DNA of 64,000 nucleotides, taken from NCBI RefSeq assembly GCF_000943545.1, contig NZ_JTHP01000006.1, forward strand, positions 1 to 64,000. The letters are read 5' to 3'. The notes under the pieces were generated by a model that had not been told where the DNA came from, ran no database searches, and was given only the letters and a program-made list of their open reading frames with translations. The stretch comes from Paenibacillus terrae. GTDB taxonomy: Bacteria; Bacillota; Bacilli; Paenibacillales; Paenibacillaceae. A program made the position numbers and the translations under genes. This document shows positions 54,523-64,000 of this stretch, one piece after another; position 1 is the first letter of the stretch; each line of letters begins with the position of its first letter.

Positions 54523-54897
54523 TCACAGCATACCACCCGCTTGCTCCACAATAGACATCGCCTGATGATGAATGGATTCATCCACCACAGCGGTTAACAA
54601 TATATCGCGGCCTGTCGGCCCACCTTGCCCGCCGTCACTCATTCCGCTGGCAGATGGATCAGCCGCAGCCAGTATCGCTGGAGTTGCATCCGTAAACTCC
54701 ACTCCCTGCGTCAGTGAGGACAAGCTGCTAATTTGTCCCGCAAATACAGGTAATCCGACGTTGCCCGTAGACTGTCGGGGATAGCGGCTAAATCGGTCTA
54801 TAGATACATCTGCTGCCCGGAGAGCTTCCAGCTTTCTAGCTGCTCCTTGTGCTTCCTCGGGGCTTTTGAAATACGCCAAAATATTTTTTTCACTCAT
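54523..54897 (-). CDS. Protein of unknown function
   Basis: 124 residues. A ferredoxin-like start (NILAYFKSPEEAQGAARKLEALRAADVSI) is followed by a Ser/Gly/Gln-rich middle and a C-terminal strand RDILLTAVVDESIHHQAMSIVEQAG. This layout resembles general-stress YflT-type domains (sequence-alternating beta-alpha-beta), but I do not recognise a family. ATG 54897 has GGGAG eight bases upstream. A hairpin (GCGCAACT with AGTTGCGC, 54924-54958) lies in its 5' region. Confidence 0.7.
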   Translation of the reverse strand: MSEKNILAYFKSPEEAQGAARKLEALRAADVSIDRFSRYPRQSTGNVGLPVFAGQISSLSSLTQGVEFTDATPAILAAADPSASGMSDGGQGGPTGRDILLTAVVDESIHHQAMSIVEQAGGML

Positions 54898-55068
54898 CCC
54901 CAAAACTCCCTGTGTGGTATTGAGCGCAACTCCTGTTCAAGAACACAGACAGTTGCGCTTTGCTATATCCTGCTCATTGGCACGGATTTATATTCCCCAC
55001 GAAGGCTAAACGGAACAAACAACACCGAGTTTAGTATGCTGAAACGGTTGGAAAGTAGTTTGTGAAGA

Positions 55069-56274
55069 TTATAACTTTTGCGGGTGCAAAGCAGCGGCAG
55101 GAGCTTTACCTGCCTTGGCTACTCCTGTCTCCCACGCAGCGCGAACGACAGCATCCCGAACCTTAGAGACTACCTGCGGATTAAACACATTGGGTATGAT
55201 ATAAGTTTCACTTAGCTCTTCAGGACTGATCGCATCAGCAATGGCAAGTCCGGCAGCCAGCTTCATTTCTTCATTAATCGTCGTGGCATGGCAATCCAGT
55301 GCGCCCCGGAAAATTCCCGGAAAGCACAGTACATTGTTAATCTGATTAGGATAATCAGAGCGGCCCGTAGCCAGAACACGTACATAAGGCGCTGCTAAAG
55401 CCGGATCAATCTCCGGTTTCGGGTTCGCCATGGCGAAGACAATAGGATCAACGGCCATACTCTGAATATCCTCCACACTCAGTAAATCCGGGCCTGACAC
55501 ACCGATGAACACATCTGCTCCCACAATCACCTCGGATAAACTACCACTCAGATTATGAGGATTGGTCATGTTCGCGTACTCCGTCCAATGCGGGTTGCTG
55601 TATTCCACGCCACGATGAATGGCTCCCTGACGATCAACGCCAATCAGATTACGCACACCCGCCTTGAGCAGCATACGGGAGCAGGCCATACCGGCCGCTC
55701 CGATGCCTGCAAATACCACTTTGACATCCTCCATTTTTTTGCCGCATACCTTCAGTGCATTGACCAACCCCGCTAACACGACGACGGCCGTACCATGCTG
55801 ATCATCATGAAATACCGGAATGTCCAGCTCCTCTTTCAGTCGTCTCTCAATCTCAAAGCAGCGCGGTGAAGAGATATCCTCCAAATTAATACCACCAAAG
55901 GCAGGAGCAATCATTTTGACAATTTGAACAATTTCGTCAGGATCCTTCGTATTAAGGCAGATTGGAAATGCATCTACGCCTGCAAACTGTTTGAACAGAA
56001 CCGCCTTACCTTCCATCACAGGCATAGCCGCCTCTGGTCCGATATCTCCCAATCCTAGCACCGCTGTTCCATCCGATACGACCGCCACTGTATTTTTTTT
56101 GATCGTTAATTGATAGGCTTTGGCTGGGTCATTCGCAATTTCCATACAGATTTCAGCTACGCCGGGGGTATAAATCTTGGATAGCTCCTCCATACTTGCA
56201 ATCGGCTGCTTCGGTTGGGTCTCCATTTTACCGCCCTCATGTAATTGTCTGATCTCTTCTGTCAAGCTACTCAT
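55069..56274 (-). CDS. NAD(P)-dependent malic enzyme
   Basis: About 401 residues, the short bacterial malic enzyme that converts malate to pyruvate and CO2. [43 protein letters not shown] (in parts), [11 protein letters not shown] and the Rossmann [12 protein letters not shown] are present. ATG 56274 with GGAG upstream is chosen over ATG 56286. It lies 77 bp downstream of the 2-hydroxycarboxylate transporter, so malate uptake and use are encoded together. It matches the YtsJ/MaeA-type size; the cofactor choice is not resolved. Confidence 0.93.
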   Translation of the reverse strand: MSSLTEEIRQLHEGGKMETQPKQPIASMEELSKIYTPGVAEICMEIANDPAKAYQLTIKKNTVAVVSDGTAVLGLGDIGPEAAMPVMEGKAVLFKQFAGVDAFPICLNTKDPDEIVQIVKMIAPAFGGINLEDISSPRCFEIERRLKEELDIPVFHDDQHGTAVVVLAGLVNALKVCGKKMEDVKVVFAGIGAAGMACSRMLLKAGVRNLIGVDRQGAIHRGVEYSNPHWTEYANMTNPHNLSGSLSEVIVGADVFIGVSGPDLLSVEDIQSMAVDPIVFAMANPKPEIDPALAAPYVRVLATGRSDYPNQINNVLCFPGIFRGALDCHATTINEEMKLAAGLAIADAISPEELSETYIIPNVFNPQVVSKVRDAVVRAAWETGVAKAGKAPAAALHPQKL

Positions 56275-56350
56275 GCTTCTCTCCATCCTTTCATGTCTGT
56301 ATATTTTTTCTGTACATTTGTTATAGATATCAGGCTTTTGTATAGACTCA

Positions 56351-57697
56351 TCAGCTCCATAAATTGAGTAACAAGGTTGCTAAAATGACTGTGGCTGCCC
56401 CGCCAATGCGTGTTGCTATTTGCGCAAAAGGCATTAGCTCCATGCGATTCGATGCAGACAGGATCGCTACATCCCCCGTACCGCCCAATCCGCCACGACA
56501 ACTGGTCACCAACGCAGCTTCCACCGGGTACATGTTAATCCATTTTCCTGTGAAGTATCCAGCAACAATCAATGCAACCACAACGGATGCGCAGGTTATG
56601 GCATAAGGAATCGTAAGAATTCCAATCACACTATCCAAAGGCACATACAAAATACCCAATCCCACCATCAACGGCCATGTCAAGCTTGCCGCAATACATT
56701 TGTACAAATGAAAAGCTCCCTGCTCTATCTGGGCCGGCATCGCTTGAATACACTTCATTAAGGCCGCAGCCAGAATCATCAGAATCGGGCCAGGAATATG
56801 AAGATACGGCTCCAGCAGTTTACCTACAATAAAGAAAGTACAGGCTAGCAGCAGCCCCCCACCCATCAATGGAAACGAGACAGGTTGTTCCAGACTCACC
56901 GAAGATAACTTTTCCCCTTTTTTATCAAGTTTCAACAACTTCCCGTTACCAGAAGTACGAGGATTTTTCTCCGCCATTTTTTTTAAAATACCCGCACCTA
57001 TGATGGCAACAATATTGCCAATGATGGCAGCCGGGATAAACTGGGATACGAATATCGCTGAATCCTTGCCCAGCACTAATCCATACGAAATGGACAATGG
57101 TAGAATGCCTTCTCCGATCCCGCCGGAGATAATCGGGATGATGATGTAAAAAAACGTATGATAGGCGCTGTAGCCAAAAGCCATACCCACCACCATACCT
57201 ACTGCTACCGCTGCAATAGAGCCTATTATAATGGGGGCAAAAATTTTGACAATTCCATTCATCAGCATCTTCCGATCCATACCCAGAATACTTCCGGTGA
57301 CCAGACAAGCGATATAAAAATAAAGAAAATTTGAGGTTTTCATCAGCGTGTGTACTGCACCCATCGCAGATGGAGGAAACATGTTCCAAAATACCATCAA
57401 CGATGGAACCATGAGTGACAGAATGGCCGGACCGCCAATATGCTTGAGCAGCGGAAGTTTCGCCCCCAGATCACTGAGCAATATGCCTAAAATCATAATG
57501 ACAGCAAATCCGCCCAGCAGATCGTTCGGAAGTCTCTGTGTAATCGCAGCTGCGTATACAATCAACGCAATCACGACGTAAAGCGGAAGCGGAATAACCC
57601 CCACTTTTATCCTGCCCAGCATCCTGATGCCGTCTGCAGGATTTTTACGCCATTTTTGCCACTTTTGAATGACCGGCTGGTTTGTAGCATTTTCCAT
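56351..57697 (-). CDS. 2-hydroxycarboxylate transporter (malate/citrate symporter, MaeN/CimH-like)
   Basis: 448 residues and about 11 helices. The 2HCT family has two reentrant GGxG loops: IISGGIGEGILPLS and CRGGLGGTGDVAILSAS are both present. The N-terminal WRKNPADGIRMLGRIKVG is cytoplasmic. It imports malate or citrate with Na+ or H+. The neighbours (malic enzyme, sensor kinase, response regulator) point to malate. AGGAGGG precedes the ATG, and a regulatory region with a cre-like site lies upstream. Confidence 0.93.
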   Translation of the reverse strand: MENATNQPVIQKWQKWRKNPADGIRMLGRIKVGVIPLPLYVVIALIVYAAAITQRLPNDLLGGFAVIMILGILLSDLGAKLPLLKHIGGPAILSLMVPSLMVFWNMFPPSAMGAVHTLMKTSNFLYFYIACLVTGSILGMDRKMLMNGIVKIFAPIIIGSIAAVAVGMVVGMAFGYSAYHTFFYIIIPIISGGIGEGILPLSISYGLVLGKDSAIFVSQFIPAAIIGNIVAIIGAGILKKMAEKNPRTSGNGKLLKLDKKGEKLSSVSLEQPVSFPLMGGGLLLACTFFIVGKLLEPYLHIPGPILMILAAALMKCIQAMPAQIEQGAFHLYKCIAASLTWPLMVGLGILYVPLDSVIGILTIPYAITCASVVVALIVAGYFTGKWINMYPVEAALVTSCRGGLGGTGDVAILSASNRMELMPFAQIATRIGGAATVILATLLLNLWS

Positions 57698-57738
57698 AAA
57701 GCTCCCTCCTTGTAGTGAAGAATGATGACCATGCTTCC

Positions 57739-57803
57739 ATTCTACACTTTAGAAAACGCTTTATTTGGTTTTTAAACTAATCATTCACTTTAGTAATTAA
57801 AGT
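57739..57803 (-). promoter_or_regulatory. Candidate control region of the malate transporter
   Basis: On the minus strand a -10 TAGAAT (57739-57744) has a poor -35, as expected for an activated promoter. AGAAAACGCTTTAT (57751-57764, plus strand) matches the catabolite-repression cre consensus at 12 of 14 positions and overlaps the promoter. Further upstream, ACTTTA-GTAAT-TAAAGT (57787-57803) is an inverted repeat that could bind the response regulator. Confidence 0.5.
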
Positions 57804-57818
57804 AATCAAAAAGAGGGC

Positions 57819-58526
57819 TTAAATATAACCGCTCATAATTTCCTCCGCCTGCGGTAAAATTCGATACTGATAAACAGGTCGTCCAATGGTGCCGTATATG
57901 GTTTCCATGGCAAGTGCCTCAATTTCCGTCAAAAAAGCAAGATACTTGCGCATAGATACTCTGGATATCCCTGCACTCTCCGCAATATCCTCGGTGGAAA
58001 ATAACATCGCTTCATGCTGCCGAATACAGTTCCATATCATGGCCAGCGTGGATTTGGTTACTCCTTTGGGTAGCCGGGCCAGCTCTTTGGTCGAGCTTTT
58101 ATGATAAAGCAGCCGATCCAACTCCTCCTGCGAAAGCAAGCTGCGCTCACGTACGATACTAACATGCTCCCGATAACCCGTGAGCGCCTCCAGAAAACGA
58201 TTAAAGTGAAACGGCTTAATCAAATAATCCACCGCGCCGAAATTCATCGCTTTTTTGATACTGTTCATATCGCTTGCAGCCGAAATCACGATGACATCCA
58301 CATTCACTCCTGTCTCACGAATAAAAGCCAGCAAATCAAGTCCATTGCTTTCCTGCATATACACATCCAGCAAAATCAGATCAATCGCTTGTTTTTCCAG
58401 AAATTCCTTGGCATCTTCCACGGAAGCAGCCCAGCCTCCACATAAAAAGCCCTCTACCTGCTCTGTATATTTGCGGTTAAACTCGGCAACCATCGGATCA
58501 TCTTCTACAATTAAGACATTAATCAT
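57819..58526 (-). CDS. Response regulator, CitB/DcuR family (MalR/CitT-like)
   Basis: About 235 residues. The receiver domain has VEDD near the start, phospho-acceptor Asp in LILLDVYM (about residue 54) and Lys in YLIKPF. The C-terminal helix-turn-helix is TEDIAESAGISRVSMRKYLAFL. This is the citrate/malate/fumarate type of regulator. ATG 58526 is preferred (GGGGA nine bases upstream); three ATGs lie together at 58535, 58532 and 58526. It overlaps the kinase gene's 3' end, so the two are coupled. The probable target is the transporter region at 57739-57803. Confidence 0.92.
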   Translation of the reverse strand: MINVLIVEDDPMVAEFNRKYTEQVEGFLCGGWAASVEDAKEFLEKQAIDLILLDVYMQESNGLDLLAFIRETGVNVDVIVISAASDMNSIKKAMNFGAVDYLIKPFHFNRFLEALTGYREHVSIVRERSLLSQEELDRLLYHKSSTKELARLPKGVTKSTLAMIWNCIRQHEAMLFSTEDIAESAGISRVSMRKYLAFLTEIEALAMETIYGTIGRPVYQYRILPQAEEIMSGYI

Positions 58527-60222
58527 GTTCATCATTCCCCATTATGGTGTATGGAATCTTAATCTGAAAACAGCACCCTTGCTCAGCCGGAATCAGCTTT
58601 ATGGTTCCTTTTAATCTTTTCACACTTTGCGTTACCAGATAAAGCCCCATTCCCCGTGACTCTCCCTTGGTCGAAAATCCCTTTTCAAATATCGCCTCTA
58701 CGAGAGGTTCCGGTACACCAGGTCCGTTATCACTTATTACACATGTCAGACAGCCGTTCTTCTGATTTTCCTCATAATAAAGCGTCAAGGTAATCTGCTT
58801 GTGCTCCAAAGATTCCATCGCTTCCACGGCATTATCAAACAGATTCCCCAGTATGGTTATCAGTTCATGAATCGTTTGAGTTCGACCGGTTTCAGGCAAA
58901 TAGCTGCCCGGAGTCAATTCGAAGCTCACACCAACCTCTCTGGCCCGGCTTAATTTTCCCAAAACAAAGCCCGCCATCACTGGGTCCCTAATCTGCCGGG
59001 TAATCGAGCCAATCTCCACTTGATGGTGCTCAACGGCATCCAAGATGTAATGCTCCAGTTTATCGTACATTCGTAAATGTACCATCCCCATAATGACATG
59101 CAACTTGTTCATAAATTCGTGAGCCTGTGCACGCAGCGCCTCCGTATACAGGGAGACTCCTGTCAAACGTTCGGCAAGCTGGTTTACCTCCGTTTTATCC
59201 CGAAAAGTTACAATTGCTCCCACAATTCCCCCTTTGACCCGTATCGGAACACTGGTGGTGAGCAAGGTTATCCCCCCCAGTTCCATGTCCTCATCCATTC
59301 TTGGAGTGCCTGCCGCCAAAACCTCTTGTAATCGAAAAGCGGACAAATAAGCGGTAATCTCCTGCCCTGAAGACGAGATATCCTCAATTCCCGCTTGCCT
59401 GAGCAGACGAATCGCTTCCGCATTCATTAACATAACACGTCCGGATTCATCCACCGCAATGACGCCTTCCTTAATGGACTGCAGCATAGCGTTGCGTTCC
59501 TCCAGCAAGCGTGCGATTTCCGGTGGCTCCAGACCAAACAGCATATTTTTGATTTTACGGGCCAGCACAACAGCCCCTCCGGCACCAATTAACATTCCGA
59601 CGCCAATGGCGATAGCAATAAGGCGGTAATTGCCTCCCTGAGCCCTCAGTACATCTTGCATGGATATACCGACGACAATCGCTCCCAGCTGCTTCCCCGT
59701 CGAGCTGAATACGGGAGAAAAAGCGCGCATGGACAGGCCCAATGTTCCCTTCGCAACAGATACACTCTCATGACCATGAAGTGCAGTGTATTCATCTCCA
59801 CCAGCAAAGGCTTTGCCGATCATCCTGGGATCCGGGTGTGTTTTGCGAATGCCCTTCATGTCCATAACTACGATAAACTGAACATGATTAGCAGATGAAA
59901 CCTTCTGCACATACTTCTGCATGGAGGAAGACGAATCAGACTGCTGCAAATGCTCAATAATAAGCGGCGTATGGGAAAGTGTACGTGCGATGGACATCGC
60001 TTTTTCCTCCAGTCCCATTTCGGTTTCATGCTCAACTCTCTCGGCAAATAACAAAGTTACAGGCAGGAGCACTAGTGCCATAACCAGACAAACCAGCAGC
60101 GTAATCAGCCCTCTGAGCTTAAATAGCGGTTTCCCCCGACGCTGCTTAGGCTGTGACTTTTTGATAGAACTCACCCTTTCATGCATCATGCTTAAAGCTA
60201 AATAGTCCATATGCTTATACAA
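58519..60222 (-). CDS. Sensor histidine kinase, CitA/DcuS family (MalK-like)
   Basis: About 567 residues. Two transmembrane helices (about 38-60 and 203-222) bracket an extracytoplasmic Cache-type ligand domain (RKTHPDPRMIGKAFAGGDEY, RAFSPVF), the carboxylate sensor. A cytosolic PAS domain (about 240-350) and a kinase domain follow. The phospho-accepting His is in AQAHEFMNKLHVIMGM, and the ATPase has NLFDNAVEAM, DNGPGVPEP and GKGFSTK-like GFSTKGESRGMGLYLV. It probably senses malate outside the cell. The start is uncertain: several in-frame starts occur within the first 15 codons, none with a strong ribosome site. Confidence 0.92.
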   Translation of the reverse strand: MYKHMDYLALSMMHERVSSIKKSQPKQRRGKPLFKLRGLITLLVCLVMALVLLPVTLLFAERVEHETEMGLEEKAMSIARTLSHTPLIIEHLQQSDSSSSMQKYVQKVSSANHVQFIVVMDMKGIRKTHPDPRMIGKAFAGGDEYTALHGHESVSVAKGTLGLSMRAFSPVFSSTGKQLGAIVVGISMQDVLRAQGGNYRLIAIAIGVGMLIGAGGAVVLARKIKNMLFGLEPPEIARLLEERNAMLQSIKEGVIAVDESGRVMLMNAEAIRLLRQAGIEDISSSGQEITAYLSAFRLQEVLAAGTPRMDEDMELGGITLLTTSVPIRVKGGIVGAIVTFRDKTEVNQLAERLTGVSLYTEALRAQAHEFMNKLHVIMGMVHLRMYDKLEHYILDAVEHHQVEIGSITRQIRDPVMAGFVLGKLSRAREVGVSFELTPGSYLPETGRTQTIHELITILGNLFDNAVEAMESLEHKQITLTLYYEENQKNGCLTCVISDNGPGVPEPLVEAIFEKGFSTKGESRGMGLYLVTQSVKRLKGTIKLIPAEQGCCFQIKIPYTIMGNDEHD

Positions 60223-60298
60223 AAATGGTTATGTATGTGTTTACGTGAATTTGCATAGTTATAATCTTATACAGCTTCCTTCCACTCTTTCGTATAAT

Positions 60299-60337
60299 AA
60301 AAAAGGGAACTACTCCGCAATAGCGGAACAGTTCCCT
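60299..60337 (-). terminator. Terminator after dnaJ
   Basis: On the minus strand GGGAACTGTTCCGC pairs with GCGGAGTAGTTCCC around TATT, followed by TTTTTTA. It ends the dnaK-dnaJ transcript before the malate module. Confidence 0.9.
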
Positions 60338-60374
60338 CCGATTCATGGTTGATGCTCCGCGAGTCTACCCTGGC

Positions 60375-61505
60375 TTAGTCGCCTCGGAAGGCGCGCTTCA
60401 CACGGTCAAAAAAGGATTGCTCATTCTCATGTGTCTGCTCACCGCTAAGCGAAGAGAACTGACGCAGCAATTCCTTCTGTTCCTCACTCAGCTTGCTAGG
60501 CGTTACCACAACCACCTTAATGTGCTGGTCACCCTGACCTACGCCACGAAGTTTTGGTACACCCTTGCCTTTAAGACGGAAGTATGTTCCTGTTTGTGTA
60601 CCAGCTGGAACTTTCAGCTTCACTTTCTCGGTCAGCGTCGGAATTTCGACTTCATCTCCCAACGCTGCCTGCGAAAACGTCAGCGGAATTTCACAGTAAA
60701 TGTCGTCTCCCTCACGCTCAAAGAAGTCATGCGACTTCACACGGAAAACGACATACAGATCACCTGCTGGTCCTCCGTTGACACCGCCTTCGCCTTCACC
60801 ATTGATACGCATTTGCGCGCCGTCATCGACACCCGCCGGAATGCGGATATGAATTTTACGCTGCTTGCGCACACGACCAGAACCGCTACAAGTGGTGCAT
60901 TTTTCTTTGATGATTTTACCGGAGCCGCCGCAGTTGGAGCAGGCCCGACGATTAACCATCCGGCCAAACGGTGTATTCTGCACAACTTCTTCTTGTCCGC
61001 TACCGTGGCAGACGGAACAGGTTTGTGGTTGAGTACCCTTTTTGGCTCCCGTACCATGACACGTATCACACGTTTCCGTGCGCTCAATGTTAATGTCGGT
61101 TTCCTTGCCGAATACGGCTTCCTTGAATTCGATCGTCATCGTATATTGAAGATCATTACCACGCTGCGGTGCATTCGGGTCACGTCGACCATTGCCGCCA
61201 CCGCCAAAAAACATATCAAAAATATCGCCAAATCCGCCACCAAAGTCGGCTCCACCACCGAAGCCGCCTCCCATGCCCTGATTCGGGTCTACATGACCGT
61301 ATTGATCATATCTTGCCCGCTTCTGACCATCACTGAGAACGTCATAAGCCTCTTTCACTTCTTTAAATTTGGTTTCCGCGTCCGCAGCCTTGTTCACGTC
61401 CGGATGATACTGACGCGCCAGCTTACGGTAAGCCTTTTTAACATCTTCATCCGAAGCGCCCTTCGCGACGCCCAGCACCTCATAATAATCGCGCTTATCA
61501 GCCAA
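60375..61505 (-). CDS. dnaJ: Chaperone DnaJ (type I)
   Basis: 376 residues. The J domain has the HPD motif (YHPDVN), followed by a G/F-rich linker ([20 protein letters not shown]) and the zinc domain with four CxxCxGxG repeats: [32 protein letters not shown]. It stimulates DnaK ATPase. The start is TTG 61505 ([12 protein letters not shown]) with GGGGGTGG upstream; upstream in-frame codons are not conserved. A terminator and a repeat copy lie between dnaK and dnaJ. Confidence 0.96.
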   Translation of the reverse strand: MADKRDYYEVLGVAKGASDEDVKKAYRKLARQYHPDVNKAADAETKFKEVKEAYDVLSDGQKRARYDQYGHVDPNQGMGGGFGGGADFGGGFGDIFDMFFGGGGNGRRDPNAPQRGNDLQYTMTIEFKEAVFGKETDINIERTETCDTCHGTGAKKGTQPQTCSVCHGSGQEEVVQNTPFGRMVNRRACSNCGGSGKIIKEKCTTCSGSGRVRKQRKIHIRIPAGVDDGAQMRINGEGEGGVNGGPAGDLYVVFRVKSHDFFEREGDDIYCEIPLTFSQAALGDEVEIPTLTEKVKLKVPAGTQTGTYFRLKGKGVPKLRGVGQGDQHIKVVVVTPSKLSEEQKELLRQFSSLSGEQTHENEQSFFDRVKRAFRGD

Positions 61506-61545
61506 TGTTCCACCCCCATGCCTACAACGTGTCTGCACTACATAT

Positions 61546-61588
61546 AAAAGGAAAGTCAAAGGCACGGGATGACCCGGCTTTGACCTTC
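61546..61588 (-). terminator. Hairpin between dnaK and dnaJ
   Basis: On the minus strand GGAAGGTCAAAG, a 14-base GC-rich loop region (CCGGGTCATCCCGTG) and CTTTGACTTTCC form a strong stem followed by TTTTA. It could attenuate transcription between dnaK and dnaJ, or protect the dnaK message end. Confidence 0.7.
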
Positions 61589-61629
61589 CCATCATTTCAA
61601 GGCAGTACAATCCGTAATATGCTTATTTA

Positions 61630-61697
61630 TTCTGAAAATAACTGTTACCCTTCGGCTAATCGTTATTTATCAAGGCAGCTACGCTGCTTCTTTTCAC
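61630..61697. repeat. Dispersed repeat family B, full copy
   Basis: TTCTGAAAATAACTGTTACC, CTTCGGCTAATCGTTATT, TATCAAGGCAGCTACGCTGC, TTCTTTTCA. It shares both halves with the partial copies at 51802 and 20761, and the core with the array at 23351. GCAGC-TAC-GCTGC forms a hairpin. Confidence 0.75.
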
Positions 61698-61756
61698 TCA
61701 GTATATTATAACGCACCGGTGTACCGTAATGCTACTACCACTACCCGATCCGTAGC

Positions 61757-63634
<1,878 letters not shown>

Positions 63635-63686
63635 TCAGGCCAAAATAGTTAAAGCAAACGATCTATTGCTAATGTATATTAAAAAG

Positions 63687-64000
63687 CTACATGCTCACTT
63701 TTACCATAGCCGGACGAAGCACCTTGTCCTTCAGCATGTATCCTTTTTGCACCTCTTCAACGACGATGCCTTCCTCATGCTCTTCGCTTTCCACCTGCAT
63801 GATCGCCTGATGGAAATCAGGGTTAAACGGTTGGCCCACCGCATTCATGGCTGTCACTCCCTCAGCCTGAAGCACGCTCTCAAACTGACGGAAGATCATC
63901 TCCACACCTTTGGTGAATGACTCAGCCTCCGCTCCTTGCGGTGCTGTTGCCAGCGCACGCTCGAAGTTATCCAGAACAGGCACCAATTCGGTAACCAGTT
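63687..64000 (-). CDS. grpE: Nucleotide exchange factor GrpE, 3' part
   Basis: Only the C-terminal 103 residues or so are in the window; the gene continues past 64000. VPVLDNFERALATAP, SFTKGVEMIFRQF, GQPFNPDFHQAIMQVESEEH and GYMLKDKVLRPAMVKVS are the conserved GrpE blocks: dimer helix end, four-helix bundle and beta-wing. It releases ADP from DnaK. The upstream hrcA gene and a CIRCE site, expected by gene order, are outside the window. Confidence 0.96.
   Translation of the reverse strand, partial: LVTELVPVLDNFERALATAPQGAEAESFTKGVEMIFRQFESVLQAEGVTAMNAVGQPFNPDFHQAIMQVESEEHEEGIVVEEVQKGYMLKDKVLRPAMVKVSM

Noticed and set aside
60345..61547. 400-codon plus-strand frame opposite dnaJ
   Set aside because: It is the antisense shadow of dnaJ, with Thr/Phe-rich composition typical of such frames.

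Overview
The window looks like a chromosomal stretch of a spore-forming Bacillota of the Paenibacillus type. Gene content and order follow the Bacillus subtilis dnaK-to-sigA region (grpE, dnaK, dnaJ ... prmA, rsmE, mtaB ... rpsU, yqeY, nfeD, floA ... yqfC, yqfD, phoH, pgpH, ybeY, dgkA, era, yqzL, recO, glyQ, glyS ... dnaG, rpoD, trmK, yqfO). Start codons are mixed (ATG, GTG, TTG) with strong AGGAGG-type ribosome sites. Sporulation genes (yqfC, yqfD, an exosporium ExsC-like protein) are present. The species assignment is an inference from memory of gene order, not from a search.

Layout. 1-2421 (+): the end of one ABC exporter half and a complete second half, forming a heterodimer with one degenerate ATP site. 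2.5-4.2 kb (+): a PLP-dependent aminotransferase. 4.5-4.9 kb (-): RNase P RNA, apparently of type A architecture. 4.98-5.3 kb (-): a decayed flavin reductase. 5.4-31.6 kb, almost all on the minus strand: the conserved information-processing block yqfO-trmK, rpoD, dnaG, yaiI-like, glyS-glyQ with a T-box leader, recO-yqzL, era-dgkA-ybeY-pgpH, phoH-yqfD-yqfC, an amino acid permease, a membrane-anchored unknown, floA-nfeD, yqeY-rpsU, a HIT protein, and a MocR-type regulator divergent from a DMT transporter (+). 33-46 kb (-): a small spore-coat-like unknown and the recombination/repair operon addB-addA-sbcD-sbcC, which ends in a three-way-junction RNA element. 46-53.6 kb: an rRNA methyltransferase, a Na/Pi-type transporter (+), a NUDIX hydrolase, mtaB, rsmE, a site-2-protease homologue and prmA. 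53.8-60.2 kb: ExsC-like (+), two small proteins, and a malate module (malic enzyme, 2-hydroxycarboxylate transporter, CitT/MalR-type response regulator, sensor kinase). 60.4-64 kb (-): dnaJ, dnaK and the 3' part of grpE.

Functional links. Many minus-strand genes overlap by 1-25 bp or nearly abut (yqfO/trmK/7218 gene, ybeY/dgkA, yqfD/yqfC, glyQ/glyS, addB/addA, sbcD/sbcC, mtaB/rsmE, prmA/M50, kinase/regulator), so they are probably co-transcribed and translationally coupled. The malate module, the ExsC-like gene and the transporter genes are insertions relative to the B. subtilis order.

The most unusual content is non-coding. There are two dispersed repeat families: family A is a long imperfect hairpin with four copies, and family B is built on a GCAGC-TAC-GCTGC hairpin with one tandem array and three solo or partial copies. 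There is also a structured RNA after sbcC, a type-A-looking RNase P RNA, and several candidate operators. No CRISPR array, prophage, transposase or tRNA gene was seen.
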